Below, piece after piece: positions 1 through 13,000 of a stretch of 64,000 nucleotides of DNA (position 1 is the first letter of the stretch; each line of letters begins with the position of its first letter). The DNA is taken from NCBI RefSeq assembly GCF_009617995.1, contig NZ_CP044130.1, positions 159,918 through 223,917 of the forward strand. Reading direction: 5' to 3'. This DNA comes from Halomicrobium sp. LC1Hm (GTDB lineage: Archaea; Halobacteriota; Halobacteria; Halobacteriales; Haloarculaceae). The translations under genes were made by a program, and so were the position numbers. Under the pieces are notes generated by a model. That model made no database searches. It saw nothing but the letters and a program-made list of their open reading frames with translations, and was not told the DNA's origin.

Positions 1-751
1 CCGCGAGGTGCGCGGTGACGGCCTCCGGCGGCGTAACGTCGTACCGTTCGAGCACGGCCAGCGCGTCGCCGTACGTCGTCTCGTCCGGAACAGTCGGCCC
101 ACTGCCGATGGCCGACAGGTCGTTGCCGACGACGTCAGAGAGGACGAGCGTGGCGACGGTGGCCGGCGCGGCCGCCGCTGCGAGGCGGCCCCCCTTGCTC
201 TCCGAGAGGTGTTTGCGGACCGCGTTGATCTCGTCGATGGGCGCGCCGCTGTCGAGCAGCAGCGCCGTCGTCTCGCGGAGTTCCGTCAGCGAGAGGTCGC
301 CGGCCGGAGCCGTCAGGAGTGCGCTCGTCCCGCCGGTGACGACCGGGACCACGAGCGTCTCGGCGTCGGCCTCGGCCACCAGTGCCAGCAGTTCGGCCGT
401 GGCCCGGACGTTGCGCTCGGACGGGAGGGGGTGGTCGCCGGTGACACACCGGACGCGGTCGCTCTCGGTCGGGTGTTTGGTCACGACCAGTCCGTCGGTA
501 ACGTGGTCGCCGAGGATCGATTCCAGCGCGGTGACGACGCCGCTGGCGGCTTTCCCGCCCCCGACGACGAACACGTCGCGGTACGCGGTGAGGTCGTACT
601 CGGTGCCGGCGATCGACAGCGTCTCGTCCGAGACGGTGACGTTCGCCCGGATCGCCGCTTCGGGTGCCGCGGCGGCGACGGCGCGTTCGAGACAGTCGAG
701 TGCGAGGGCGTGAGTCGGACTGCGCTCCAGTGTCGCTCGGTTCTCGATCAT
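1..751 (-). CDS. Glycerate 2-kinase (GckA/MOFRL type), 3' end outside window
   Basis: The frame starts with ATG at 751 (MIENRATLERSPTHALALD) and stays open to the window edge, so about 250 N-terminal residues are present and the C-terminus is missing. The sequence carries the glycerate kinase hallmarks VFVVGGGKAA, TGDHPLP, VVTGGTSALL, the KHLSESKGGRLA stretch, and LVLSDVVGNDLSAIGSGPT. These belong to the MOFRL/DUF4147 family, which phosphorylates D-glycerate to 2-phosphoglycerate in the cytoplasm, for example in the semi-phosphorylative Entner-Doudoroff branch or sugar-acid breakdown. It lies next to a sugar-degradation locus, so feeding uronate-derived carbon into glycolysis is a reasonable inference. 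The family call is firm; the pathway link is inferred. Confidence 0.85.
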   Translation of the reverse strand, partial: MIENRATLERSPTHALALDCLERAVAAAAPEAAIRANVTVSDETLSIAGTEYDLTAYRDVFVVGGGKAASGVVTALESILGDHVTDGLVVTKHPTESDRVRCVTGDHPLPSERNVRATAELLALVAEADAETLVVPVVTGGTSALLTAPAGDLSLTELRETTALLLDSGAPIDEINAVRKHLSESKGGRLAAAAAPATVATLVLSDVVGNDLSAIGSGPTVPDETTYGDALAVLERYDVTPPEAVTAHLA

Positions 752-852
752 GGCTCACCGTGCGTGCTCCGACCCAAAAGAGTGTGTGTTCGAGGCTGAC
801 CGATCAGTCGAGAGGAGACAGTACGGGACGGGCCGTCCCAGACCCGCCGCAG

Positions 853-2070
853 TTACCAGAACCGGTCGTGGTGTTCGGTCGCCCGGACGAGCGCCTCGAC
901 GTAGAAGTAGTCTCCCCAGATGCAACACTCGCCGTAGTCGCCGTCCGACGGGTGGTACGCTCCGTCGGTCAACAGCCCGTTGGACGCCTCGCCCGCGGTG
1001 TAGTGCTCGGTGAGACTGGCCAGCGTCGCCAGCGAGGCGTTGCGGTAGGCCGGGACACGCTCGTCGCCACTGGGGAGCTGTCGGGAGAGTTCGTCCAGCC
1101 CGCAAGCGGCGACGGCGGCGGCCGAGCTGTCGCGGATCGCCGGGTCCGTCGGGGCGTCGAAGTCCCACAGTGGGACGTGGTCGTCCTCGACGTGTGAGAG
1201 GTAGTAGTTCGCGACCTTGGCCGAGAGCCCCGCGTAGGCACCGGTATCGAGGTAGTCGGCGGCGACCGCGTAGCCGTAGATCGCCCACGTCTGGCCCCGC
1301 GACCAGCAGGAGTCGTCGTCGTACCCCTGGGCCGTCTCACCACCCAGAGCCGTCCCGTCCTCGACGTCACACCGGAACGTGTGAAACGTCGAGGCGTCCG
1401 GGCGGACGACGTGGGCGGCGTTCGTGCGGGCGTGAGAGGCCGCGATAGCTCGGTACCGCGGGTCGTCCGTAACCTCGCTGGCCCAGAACAGCAGCGGGAG
1501 GTTCATCATCGTGTCGACGATCATCCGCCCGCGGTTCTCGTCGTCTTCGTCGTCCATGCTCCCCCACGCCTGGAGGAGACCGGGCGTCTGCCAGTAGCGG
1601 TCGGTGAGCAGGTCGGCCCCGCGGAGCGCGATCGATCGGTACCGCTCCTCGTCGGTCAGCCGGTAGCCGGCGACCGCCGACAGCGTGTACAGAAAGCCCA
1701 GATCGTGCGTCTCGACGAGGCCGTCGTCGAGGCGGTGCGCGAACGTCTCCAGTTGTGCCTCGGCGGCGTCTCTGAACCGCCGCTGGCCGGTCACGTCGTA
1801 GGCGACCCAGCACAGTCCGGTCCAGAAGGCGGTCGTCCACCCGTCGGTGTTGTCGGTCGACCCGTAGAGGAGGTCGTCGCTCGAAGCCGTCGGGAACCGG
1901 TCGTAGTACCGATCGAGGTTCTCGCCGATCCGCTTGATCGCGGCCGTCAACGCCTGTTCTAGCTGTTCCTGGCTTCGCTCTGGCTGGTCGAAGTAGCGGT
2001 CGGGAAGCGCCGGTTCGGACACTGCAGCCGCGAGCGCCTGAGGACTTCGGCTCATTCGGTTCGAACTCAC
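853..2070 (-). CDS. GH88 unsaturated glucuronyl hydrolase
   Basis: 405 residues. The protein matches glycoside hydrolase family 88, which removes the 4,5-unsaturated uronic acid left by polysaccharide lyases through hydration of the double bond. HDLGF (Asp123) and IVDTMMNLPLL (Asp186) align with the two catalytic aspartates of Bacillus UGL. NTDGWTTAFWTG, SRGQTWAIYGYA and the C-terminal CIWGDYFYVEAL are further family motifs. There is no signal peptide, so it should act in the cytoplasm on imported disaccharides. ATG at 2070 is chosen; ATG at 2055 is possible. It is divergent from the ABC transporter operon and shares a palindromic control region with it. Partnership with the PL8 lyase 8 kb away is inferred. 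Confidence 0.88.
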   Translation of the reverse strand: MSSNRMSRSPQALAAAVSEPALPDRYFDQPERSQEQLEQALTAAIKRIGENLDRYYDRFPTASSDDLLYGSTDNTDGWTTAFWTGLCWVAYDVTGQRRFRDAAEAQLETFAHRLDDGLVETHDLGFLYTLSAVAGYRLTDEERYRSIALRGADLLTDRYWQTPGLLQAWGSMDDEDDENRGRMIVDTMMNLPLLFWASEVTDDPRYRAIAASHARTNAAHVVRPDASTFHTFRCDVEDGTALGGETAQGYDDDSCWSRGQTWAIYGYAVAADYLDTGAYAGLSAKVANYYLSHVEDDHVPLWDFDAPTDPAIRDSSAAAVAACGLDELSRQLPSGDERVPAYRNASLATLASLTEHYTAGEASNGLLTDGAYHPSDGDYGECCIWGDYFYVEALVRATEHHDRFW

Positions 2071-2078
2071 TCCAGACG

Positions 2079-2096
2079 GACAATAAACCTATTGTC
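2079..2096. promoter_or_regulatory. 18-bp palindromic operator candidate
   Basis: GACAATA-AACC-TATTGTC is a perfect 7-bp dyad. It sits 9 bp before the GH88 start, where that gene's core promoter would lie, and about 35 bp before the TATA of the divergent transporter operon. This position suits a repressor controlling both directions. The regulator is unknown and none is encoded nearby. Confidence 0.5.
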
Positions 2097-2133
2097 GAAA
2101 CCTGGCGGGGGTGTGCCATCCGAAAACTATATG

Positions 2134-2139
2134 TATAAA
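2134..2139 (+). promoter_or_regulatory. TATA box of the sugar ABC transporter operon
   Basis: TATAAA lies 25-30 bp before ATG 2165, the usual archaeal TATA-to-start distance. It therefore predicts a leaderless or near-leaderless transcript and supports choosing ATG 2165 over the upstream GTG at 2111. Confidence 0.55.
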
Positions 2140-2164
2140 CGTCATAGTTATTCCCACGTCCGCA

Positions 2165-3535
2165 ATGACAGACCAGAATGCGAGCAGCGATCGGCGACAG
2201 CTACTGAAGGCGCTCGGCACGCTCAGTATCGCAGGTATGGCTGGCTGTATCAGCCAAAGCGGCTCCGACGGGGACGGCTCGGGCGAGAGCGGAGACGGCT
2301 CCACCGACGAGTCCGAGGGCAGCTCCACGGAGGGCGGGGAGGCCACGCCGGTACCGATGGCCGATTCGTTCAGTTTCTGGGAGCTGAGCAAGACGTGGGG
2401 GCCACACATCGAGCGCTACGAGTCCGAGACCGACGCGACGGTCGAACACACGAACATGGGCCCGGACGAACTGCTCGACAACCTCCAGACGCGACTGCTC
2501 TCGGGGACCGGTGCGCCCGACGCCGCGATGGTCGAGTACACCTCGCTCAAGCAGGTCGCAAAGACCGGCGGGCTGCGTGACGTCTCCGACTGGATCGACG
2601 AGGCCGACATCCGCGACGACTTCACGTCGGGGATCTGGGAGGTCGTCAGCGACGGCGACGCGGTGTACGAAGTCCCCTACGACATCGGACCGGCGACGCT
2701 GTTCTACCGCAAGGACATCTGGGACGAGCACGGGCTCGACGACGACATCGAGACCTACGACGAGTTCATCGCGGAGGGCAAGAAGCTCCCGGACGACGTG
2801 TCGCTGCTGTCGCTTCCGGGCAACAGCCTCTCGGTGTTCTGGCGGATGATGTACCGCCAGCTCGGCGGCGTCGAGTTCGACGAGGAAGGCCGACTCGCGT
2901 TTGACAACGACAAAGCGGTGCAGGCGATGGCCCAGCTCCAGGAGCTGGCCGACGCCGGCATCACGGACGACACCGCGAGCTGGAGCCAGCAGTGGTTCGC
3001 CGGCTTCAACGAGGGGACCCTCACGGCCTACCTCTCGGGGGCGTGGTTCAGCGGGACGCTGATGTCCTCGATGGACGAGGCGGCGGGCGACTGGCGGGGC
3101 ATGAAGATCCCGGCCCTGGAGTCGGGCGGGACCCGTGCGAGCAACATCGGCGGCTCCGGCGTCTGCTTCCCGGCCCAGAACGACGAGGCAACGGCACGCC
3201 GGGCCTTCGACTTCGTCGTCAACACGACGACCAGCGTCGAGGAGATGGCGAACCTGTTCGCCGAAGAGGGCAACATCAGCGCGTACATGCCCGCGTGGGA
3301 CGACGAGGCCTTCGAGAACCCCCGCGAGTTCTTCGGCGGGCAGGCGCTCGGTTCGCTGTGGACCGACATCGCCGACGACATTCCGCCGTACCGCTACACG
3401 CTCGACTCGCCGAAGATCATGAACCTGCTCAACCCGCTCCTGCAGGAGGTCGTCTACGGTGACCTCGATCCCGAGTCGGCACTGGAGGAGTGGGTCACCC
3501 AGTCCGCCAACGAGACCGGGCGTGAAGTCGCCTAA
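2165..3535 (+). CDS. Sugar ABC transporter substrate-binding lipoprotein (CUT1)
   Basis: 456 residues from ATG 2165. The N-terminus has a twin-arginine signal (DRRQLLKAL, Arg10-Arg11) and a lipobox with Cys28 (AGMAGC), followed by an acidic Ser/Gly/Asp/Glu linker. It should be exported folded by Tat and lipid-anchored outside the membrane. The rest is a family 1 extracellular solute-binding fold (SFWELSKTWGPHIERYE, YEVPYDIGPATLFYRKDIWDE, FNEGTLTAYLSGAWFSG) as in maltose/oligosaccharide binders. The permease start follows its stop after one base, so it is the first gene of a four-gene transport operon. Given the GH88, PL8 and GH2 neighbours, the ligand is probably an oligosaccharide from an acidic polysaccharide; this is inference. 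Confidence 0.88.
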   Translation: MTDQNASSDRRQLLKALGTLSIAGMAGCISQSGSDGDGSGESGDGSTDESEGSSTEGGEATPVPMADSFSFWELSKTWGPHIERYESETDATVEHTNMGPDELLDNLQTRLLSGTGAPDAAMVEYTSLKQVAKTGGLRDVSDWIDEADIRDDFTSGIWEVVSDGDAVYEVPYDIGPATLFYRKDIWDEHGLDDDIETYDEFIAEGKKLPDDVSLLSLPGNSLSVFWRMMYRQLGGVEFDEEGRLAFDNDKAVQAMAQLQELADAGITDDTASWSQQWFAGFNEGTLTAYLSGAWFSGTLMSSMDEAAGDWRGMKIPALESGGTRASNIGGSGVCFPAQNDEATARRAFDFVVNTTTSVEEMANLFAEEGNISAYMPAWDDEAFENPREFFGGQALGSLWTDIADDIPPYRYTLDSPKIMNLLNPLLQEVVYGDLDPESALEEWVTQSANETGREVA

Positions 3536-3536
3536 C

Positions 3537-4514
3537 ATGAGCCGCCAGCTGCTCGTTCCGCTGCTCGATCAGGTTCGATTCAAGCGCGAGCAGTTGAAAG
3601 ACCGACTCCCGACGCTGCCTGGAACGCCGCTGTTGTTCTTGAGTCCGTTCTTCCTGCTGTTCGGCGTGTTCCTCGCGATTCCGGTGTTCTACACCTTCTA
3701 CCTGTCTTTCTTCACGTTCCAGGGCGTCTCGACGGAGGCGCTGTTCGCCATCGACATCGGGGCGTACCAGATCATGATTCCCGAGATGGCGAACCTCCAG
3801 TACGTCGGTCTGGACAACTATCGACGCCTGCTCACCGACAGCGTGTTCTACCAGTCGCTGTTGAACACGGCGATCATCTTCGTCGTGCAGGTGCCCCTGA
3901 TGGTCGCGCTGGCACTCGGGCTCGCGCTCGTGTTGAACGCCGCCTACACCAGGTACAAGGGCATCTTCAGGAGTCTCCTGTTGCTCCCGGTGTCGGCGAA
4001 CACGGTCGCGTACTCCGCCGTGTTCATCGTGATCGCGGCGGAAGGCGGGATCGCCGACATCGCGCTCGGAGCCGTGGGGATCAGTCCGATCGACTGGCTC
4101 AGCGACGGGTTCTGGGCGCGGAACCTCGTGGCGTTCATGTCGGTGTGGCGCTGGACGGGGTACAACATGATCATCATCCTCGCCGGGCTACAGACGATCT
4201 CGCCGTCGCTGTACGAGGCCGCGGAGATCGGCGGCGCGACGAAGATCCAGAAGTTCCGCCACATCACGCTGCCACAGCTGAAACCGATCATGCTGTTCGT
4301 CTTCGTGACGACGACGATCGGCGTCTTCAAGAAGTTCGCCGAGCCGATGATCGTCATCAGCTCCGGGGGCCCGATCAACGAGACGCGAACGATCGTCTAC
4401 TACATCTGGCAGGTCGCGTTCCAGAACCTCGAACTGGGCTACGGGAGCGCACTGACCGTCGCCCTCGTGGCGATCATCATGACCCTGTCGCTCATCCAAT
4501 TCAAGGTGTCCTAA
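3537..4514 (+). CDS. Sugar ABC transporter permease, MalF/UgpA type
   Basis: 325 residues from ATG 3537, one base after the binding-protein stop. An N-terminal cytoplasmic stretch precedes six predicted membrane segments. The EAA loop reads YEAAEIGGATKIQKFRHITLPQLKP, the coupling helix that docks on the ATPase. MetI-like permeases of the CUT1 family form a heterodimer with the next gene product. An in-frame start exists at 3459 inside the previous gene, but ATG 3537 is preferred because it gives normal family length and spacing. An 11-base-scale intergenic distance is absent, so translational coupling in the operon is likely. Confidence 0.87.
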   Translation: MSRQLLVPLLDQVRFKREQLKDRLPTLPGTPLLFLSPFFLLFGVFLAIPVFYTFYLSFFTFQGVSTEALFAIDIGAYQIMIPEMANLQYVGLDNYRRLLTDSVFYQSLLNTAIIFVVQVPLMVALALGLALVLNAAYTRYKGIFRSLLLLPVSANTVAYSAVFIVIAAEGGIADIALGAVGISPIDWLSDGFWARNLVAFMSVWRWTGYNMIIILAGLQTISPSLYEAAEIGGATKIQKFRHITLPQLKPIMLFVFVTTTIGVFKKFAEPMIVISSGGPINETRTIVYYIWQVAFQNLELGYGSALTVALVAIIMTLSLIQFKVS

Positions 4515-4515
4515 G

Positions 4516-5367
4516 ATGCACGAAAAACTCGAAAAGGAGGCGCTGTGGCAGTTCGGTGGCTACGGGTTCCTCATCGCCGTCACGATGGTGATGATGTTCC
4601 CCATCTACTGGGTCGTCGTCGCCTCGACGCTGCCACAGTCGGCGATCTTCGCCGGTGGTGCCGGTGAACTGCCGCGGCTGATTCCGGGGTCGAACTTCCT
4701 GGCGAACGCCGAGGCACTCGCCGCCCGTCCGGAAGTCGACTTCTACCGGAGCATGCTCAACAGTCTCGTGATCGCGGTCGTCTACACGGGCCTGGCGCTG
4801 CTGTTCTGTTCGATGGGCGGCTTCGCGCTGGCGAAGTACGACTTCAAGTACAAGCGGGCGCTGTTCATGGGGATTCTGGGAACGCTGTTGCTCCCGACGA
4901 ATCTGCTGGTGATCCCGCTGTTCCTGCTCGTCTCGAACATGGGTCTGTCGAACAGCTACTGGGCCGTGATCCTCCCGTGGGCCGCGTATCCGCTGGGGAT
5001 CTTCTTCATGAAACAGGCGATGCAGTCGATCCCGGACTCGCTGCTCGAAGCCGCACGGATGGACGGCGCGTCGGAGTTTCAGCTGTACTACCGCGTCGTG
5101 CTCCCGTCGATGAAGTCGTCGCTCGCCGCGCTGGCGGTGATCCTGTTTCTCTTCCAGTGGAACCTCTTCCTGTGGCCCCTCGTGGTGTTGCGCGAAGGGA
5201 AGTACACCATCCCGGTGGCCATCTCGAAGATCATGAGCAACGACATGATCGCGTACGACCAGTTGATGGTCGCGTCCGCGATGGCGATCGTCCCGATGTT
5301 CGTGGTGTTCATCCTGCTACAGCGCCACTTCGTAAACGGTATACTCGGCGGAGCAGTCAAGGAGTGA
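4516..5367 (+). CDS. Sugar ABC transporter permease, MalG/UgpE type
   Basis: 283 residues, starting one base after the first permease. It is the second half of the inner-membrane channel, with about six membrane segments and the EAA loop EAARMDGASEFQLYYRVVLPSMK. The N-terminal segment (FLIAVTMVMMFPIYWVVVAST) and the large extracellular loop before the core are typical of MalG-like carbohydrate permeases. It would pair with the preceding permease and the MalK-like ATPase that follows 6 bp downstream. Confidence 0.87.
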   Translation: MHEKLEKEALWQFGGYGFLIAVTMVMMFPIYWVVVASTLPQSAIFAGGAGELPRLIPGSNFLANAEALAARPEVDFYRSMLNSLVIAVVYTGLALLFCSMGGFALAKYDFKYKRALFMGILGTLLLPTNLLVIPLFLLVSNMGLSNSYWAVILPWAAYPLGIFFMKQAMQSIPDSLLEAARMDGASEFQLYYRVVLPSMKSSLAALAVILFLFQWNLFLWPLVVLREGKYTIPVAISKIMSNDMIAYDQLMVASAMAIVPMFVVFILLQRHFVNGILGGAVKE

Positions 5368-5373
5368 TACACG

Positions 5374-6495
5374 ATGACAGCAATAACTCTCGATGGATTG
5401 ACGAAGAGCTACGACGCGACTGACATGGACGACATCCCCGACAACGAGATCGTCGCTGTCGAGGACGTCGACCTCGACATCGAGGACGGCGAGTTCCTCG
5501 TCTTCGTCGGCCCGTCGGGCTGTGGGAAGTCGACGACGCTGCGATGTATCGCCGGCCTCGAAGACGCGACCGGCGGAGAGATCCGGTTCGGTGAGACGGT
5601 CGTCAACGACCTCCGGCCGCGGGACCGCGACGTGGCGATGGTGTTCCAGAACTACGCGCTGTACCCCCACATGACGGTCCGGAAGAACATCAGCTTCGGT
5701 CTGCGCCTCTCCTCGACGCTGACGACGCCGGAGATCGACAGTCGGGTCACCGACGTGGCCGAGATGATGGGGATCGAGGACCTCCTCTCGAAGACGCCTG
5801 ACGAGCTCTCGGGCGGGCAACAGCAACGCGTCGCGCTCGGGCGCTCGATCGTTCGCGAACCCGGTATCTTCCTGATGGACGAACCGCTCTCGAACCTCGA
5901 CGCGAAGCTCCGGGCGGAGATGCGCACCGAGATCCAGGAGCTCCAGAACGACCTCGGCGTGACGACGGTGTACGTCACCCACGACCAGACCGAGGCGATG
6001 GCGATGGGCGATCGGATCGCCGTGCTGAACGACGGCCTCCTCCAGCAGGTCGCACCGCCCGAAGAGCTCTATCGGAGTCCCGCAAACGAGTTCGTCGCCG
6101 GCTTCATCGGGAGCCCGAGCATCAACTTCTTCGACGTGAGCGTCGACGGACAGACGCTGACCGACCCGAGTGGCTTCAGCTACGAACTCGAAGCCCACAG
6201 CGTCGAGGACGACACCGCCCGCCTCGGGATCCGTCCGGAAGACCTGACGATCGAAGAGGGCGGCGACGACATGACCGTCACCGTCGTCGAGAAGATGGGC
6301 AACGAGAACTTCATCTACGGCACCGTCGGCGACACGGAGGTCGTCGCCCGGACCGAGGTGACCGTTCGCCCGGAGCCCGGCCAGCGGGTCGGTCTCTCCT
6401 TCGCCGAGTCGGCGATGTACCTCTTCGAGAGCGAAACCGGCGCGGCGATCAAGACCAAGACCGACGAGATCGAACCGCAGGCGGCGCAGTTCTAA
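5374..6495 (+). CDS. Sugar ABC transporter ATPase, MalK/UgpC type
   Basis: 373 residues. The nucleotide-binding domain has Walker A GPSGCGKST (residues 46-54), the Q-loop in MVFQNYALYPHMTV, the signature LSGGQQQRVALGRS, Walker B IFLMDEPLSNLDAK and the switch histidine in YVTHDQTEAMAM. A C-terminal MalK-type OB-fold (about residues 250-373, with LGIRPEDLTIEEG) follows. This places it with sugar importers and not exporters. It powers the two permeases before it and ends the operon. A hairpin repeat starts about 130 bp downstream, between this gene and the convergent GH2 gene. Confidence 0.9.
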   Translation: MTAITLDGLTKSYDATDMDDIPDNEIVAVEDVDLDIEDGEFLVFVGPSGCGKSTTLRCIAGLEDATGGEIRFGETVVNDLRPRDRDVAMVFQNYALYPHMTVRKNISFGLRLSSTLTTPEIDSRVTDVAEMMGIEDLLSKTPDELSGGQQQRVALGRSIVREPGIFLMDEPLSNLDAKLRAEMRTEIQELQNDLGVTTVYVTHDQTEAMAMGDRIAVLNDGLLQQVAPPEELYRSPANEFVAGFIGSPSINFFDVSVDGQTLTDPSGFSYELEAHSVEDDTARLGIRPEDLTIEEGGDDMTVTVVEKMGNENFIYGTVGDTEVVARTEVTVRPEPGQRVGLSFAESAMYLFESETGAAIKTKTDEIEPQAAQF

Positions 6496-6627
6496 ACCGT
6501 CGCCGCTCGCATTCTCTTTCGGCGTCGGCGTGTCACGCCCAGAGAGATCGACCAGAGACGGAGCGTACTGTGGCGCGTTCGAGGCGACGGCGAGTGGAAA
6601 ACGAGAGGAGACGGCGTGCGTATCGCT
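6496..6627. other. Gap between convergent ATPase and GH2 genes
   Basis: No gene is seen. The stretch leads into the hairpin repeat at 6628. Confidence 0.5.
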
Positions 6628-6708
6628 CATACTGCCGGCTGTCACTTCGTGACGATCTTCGGCCACCCCGGGGTGGCGAAATCGTTCACAGACGTACAGC
6701 CGGTCGTA

Positions 6709-6711
<3 letters not shown>
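6628..6711. repeat. Nested hairpin repeat, copy 1
   Basis: Full copy of a dispersed ~84-bp element. Outer arms CATACTGCCGGCTGT and ACAGCCGGTCGTATCA flank an inner stem CCACCCCGGGGTGG within TTCGGCCACC...GGGTGGCGAA. The right end supplies the TGA stop codon (6709-6711) of the GH2 gene. It sits between two convergent genes, so it may act as a bidirectional terminator. Other copies are at 25220-25302 and 58941-59023, with fragments at 48038 and 48960. Confidence 0.8.
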
Positions 6712-10039
<3,328 letters not shown>

Positions 10040-13000
10040 ATGTCTGACGGCTGGTCGCGCCGCTCGGTACTCAAGTCCAGTCTGGGACTCTCGCTGGCCG
10101 GTGTCTCGCTGTCTGGCACGACCGAGACGGTGACCGGAGCGAGCGAGTACGAGACGCTCAGACAGCGGTGGGCACAGTTGCTCACCGGTGGCGACTTCGA
10201 CGCGACACAGTTCGAGTATCAGGATCCGCTGGCCGAACTGGACGAGACGGCACAGGACCACTGGGAGACGATGGACACCAGCGCCGACCGTGATCGGCTC
10301 TGGTCCGATCTCCCGATCCCGGCGTCGTCCAGCGCGAGCGCGAGCGAGAGCAACATCACCGACAGCTACGGCCGCCTCCAGGAGATGGCCATGGCCTACG
10401 CCACGAACGGGAGTTCACTGGAGGACGATAGCGCGCTCGTGGCAGACATCGTCGACGGACTCGACTTCCTCTACGATCGGGTCTACAACGAGGACCAGTC
10501 CCAGTTTGGCAACTGGTGGCACTGGGAGATCGGCTCGCCGATGCGTCTCGTCAGTGTCTGTGCGCTGGTCGGCGACGAGCTGTCCTCGACACAGGAGACG
10601 AACTACACGAACGCCGTCGGCGCTCACACCGGAACGCCCTACGAGTACACGGAGTACGACGTGACGAGTGGCGGTGCCAACCGCGTCGACATGTGTATCA
10701 TCACCGCGCTCCGTGGCGCGATCTCGGGGACGGACTCGACGATCGCTCTCGCCCGAGACTGCATCGAAGAGAGCGATATCTTCCAGTACAACACCAGCGG
10801 CGGCGGGAACGGCCTCTACCGCGACGGGTCGTACGTCTACCACAAAGAGATACCCTATATCGGGTCGTACGGTGCGATCCTGCTCGAAGGGCTCGGTGAA
10901 CTGTTCACCGTCCTCGACGGGACGACCTGGGAGATCACGGACGTCGACCACGACGTGATCTACGACGCCGTCGGTGACGCGGTCGCCCCGTTCATGTACA
11001 GAGGGCTGATGATGGACGCGGTCAGCGGCCGGTCGATCTCGCGGGCCGACCAGACCGACCACGTACGCGGCCACGGCATCACCGCGACCGTCCTTCGGCT
11101 GGCGAACACCGCACCGGAACCCTACGCCAGCGAGTTCCGGTCACTCGCCAAGGGCTGGATCGAGAACGACACGTGGGACAGTTTCCTGAGCGATGCAGAC
11201 GTGCCCGACATCGCGAACGCGACGGCAGTCCTCGACGATTCGACGATCAGTGCCGCCGACGAACCGGTCCGACACGACGTGTTCCACAACATGGACCGGG
11301 TCGTACACAACCGCTCTGAGTGGGCCTACACGATCAGCATGTGCTCGGAGCGGATCGCACGCTACGAGGCGATCAACGAGGAGAACCTCCGTGGCTGGTA
11401 CACCGGTGCCGGGATGACCCAGCTGTACAACGACGACCTCGGCCACTACACCGACGGCTACTGGCCGACCGTCGACCCCTACCGGCTCCCCGGAACGACC
11501 GTCGACACCCGCGAGCGGTCCACTCTCGACGGCACTCACCACCCACGACCGTCGACACAGTGGGTCGGCGGCGCGTCGGTCGACGAGTTCGGGATCGCCG
11601 GAATGGAGTTCGACGCCGAGGGTGCATCACTCACCGGCAAGAAGTCATGGCTGCACCTCGACGATACCGTCGTCGCACTCGGTGCCGACATCACCAGCTC
11701 CGACGGCCGCCCGATCGAGACCACCGTCGAGAACCGGAATCTCCACACGGACGGAAGCGAGACGCTCACCGTCGACGACACCGAGAAGTCCACGACACCG
11801 GACTGGTCCGAGACGCTCACCGACGTGTCCTGGGCGCACCTCGACGGCGTCGGTGGCTACCTGTTCCCGAACCAGCCGACCCTCGAAGCCAAGCGCGAGG
11901 AACGCACCGGTTCCTGGCAGGAGATCAACGCGGGCGGACCGAGCGAGTCGCTGACCCGCGAGTACTAGACCCTCTGGCTCGACCACGGTGTCGATCCCAG
12001 CGCCGAGACGTACGCGTACGCACTGCTCCCGGGCCACACTGCGTCCGAGACGCGACAGCGGAGTCAGGAGCCCGGCTTCGAGATCGTCGCCAACGACGCC
12101 ACGGTCCAGGCCGTCACGGTGCCACGCCTGGGGTTGACAGCCGCCAACTTCTGGAGTAGCGGTTCGATCACGGTCCCCGGCTCCGAGCGGACGCTCTCGG
12201 TGAGCGGCCCGGCAGCCGTCGTCGTCAGACACCGCAACGACGAACTCGTGATCGGCGTCGCCGACCCCTCCCGAACACAGGAGACGGTCACCGTCGAGTA
12301 CGAGCACTACACGGACGGAATCGTCAGTACAGACTCGGCGGTCGGCGTCACGCAGTTCCGGCCAGGTGTCACGATGGAGGTCGCCGTCGGCGGCACTCGC
12401 GGTGCGACTCACTCGGCGACCTTCGACGCTCCCGTCACGGAGCTCTCACCGCGTGCAGACACGTTCGTCCGGGACGGGTCGTACTCCGGTGACAACTACG
12501 GTTCGTGGTCCTCGTTGGTCGTCAAAGGCGGTCCGACGGGTTACAGCAGAGAGTCGTATCTCGCGTTCGACCTGGCGTCAGTCGCGGGCGAGGTACAGGA
12601 GGCCGTGCTCGACGTGTACGGCGCGGTCACCGACGACAACGGCGGAGCGTCCGTCGACTGTACGGTCGCCGCCGTCGACGACGACAGCTGGACGGAGGAC
12701 GGACTCACCTGGGACACGAAACCCGATCTGGGCTCGTCGCTGGGCTCTCTGACCGTCACGCGGGAACGGCGCTGGTGGCGCGAAGACGTGACCGAGTTCG
12801 TACAGACAGCGGCCAGCGGTGACGGTATCGCCAGCGTCGCACTCCGGCAACCGAACGACGAGCGCTACGCCAGCTTCGACAGCCGGGAGGCAGACGAGAA
12901 CCCGCCGTCGCTGCGCGTCACGACCAGTCGCCCCGACACGACGGCGCTCACCCCGACGGCCGACACGTTCGTCCGGGACGGGTCGTACTCCGGTGACAAC

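Noticed and set aside
2201..3538. 445-residue frame opposite the sugar-binding protein
   Set aside because: Antisense shadow; the plus-strand protein has signal, lipobox and fold features.
11966..11968. Pyrrolysine-type amber decoding
   Set aside because: No pylT or pylS is visible here, and this system is not known in Halobacteria. Kept only as a distant possibility under the amber finding.
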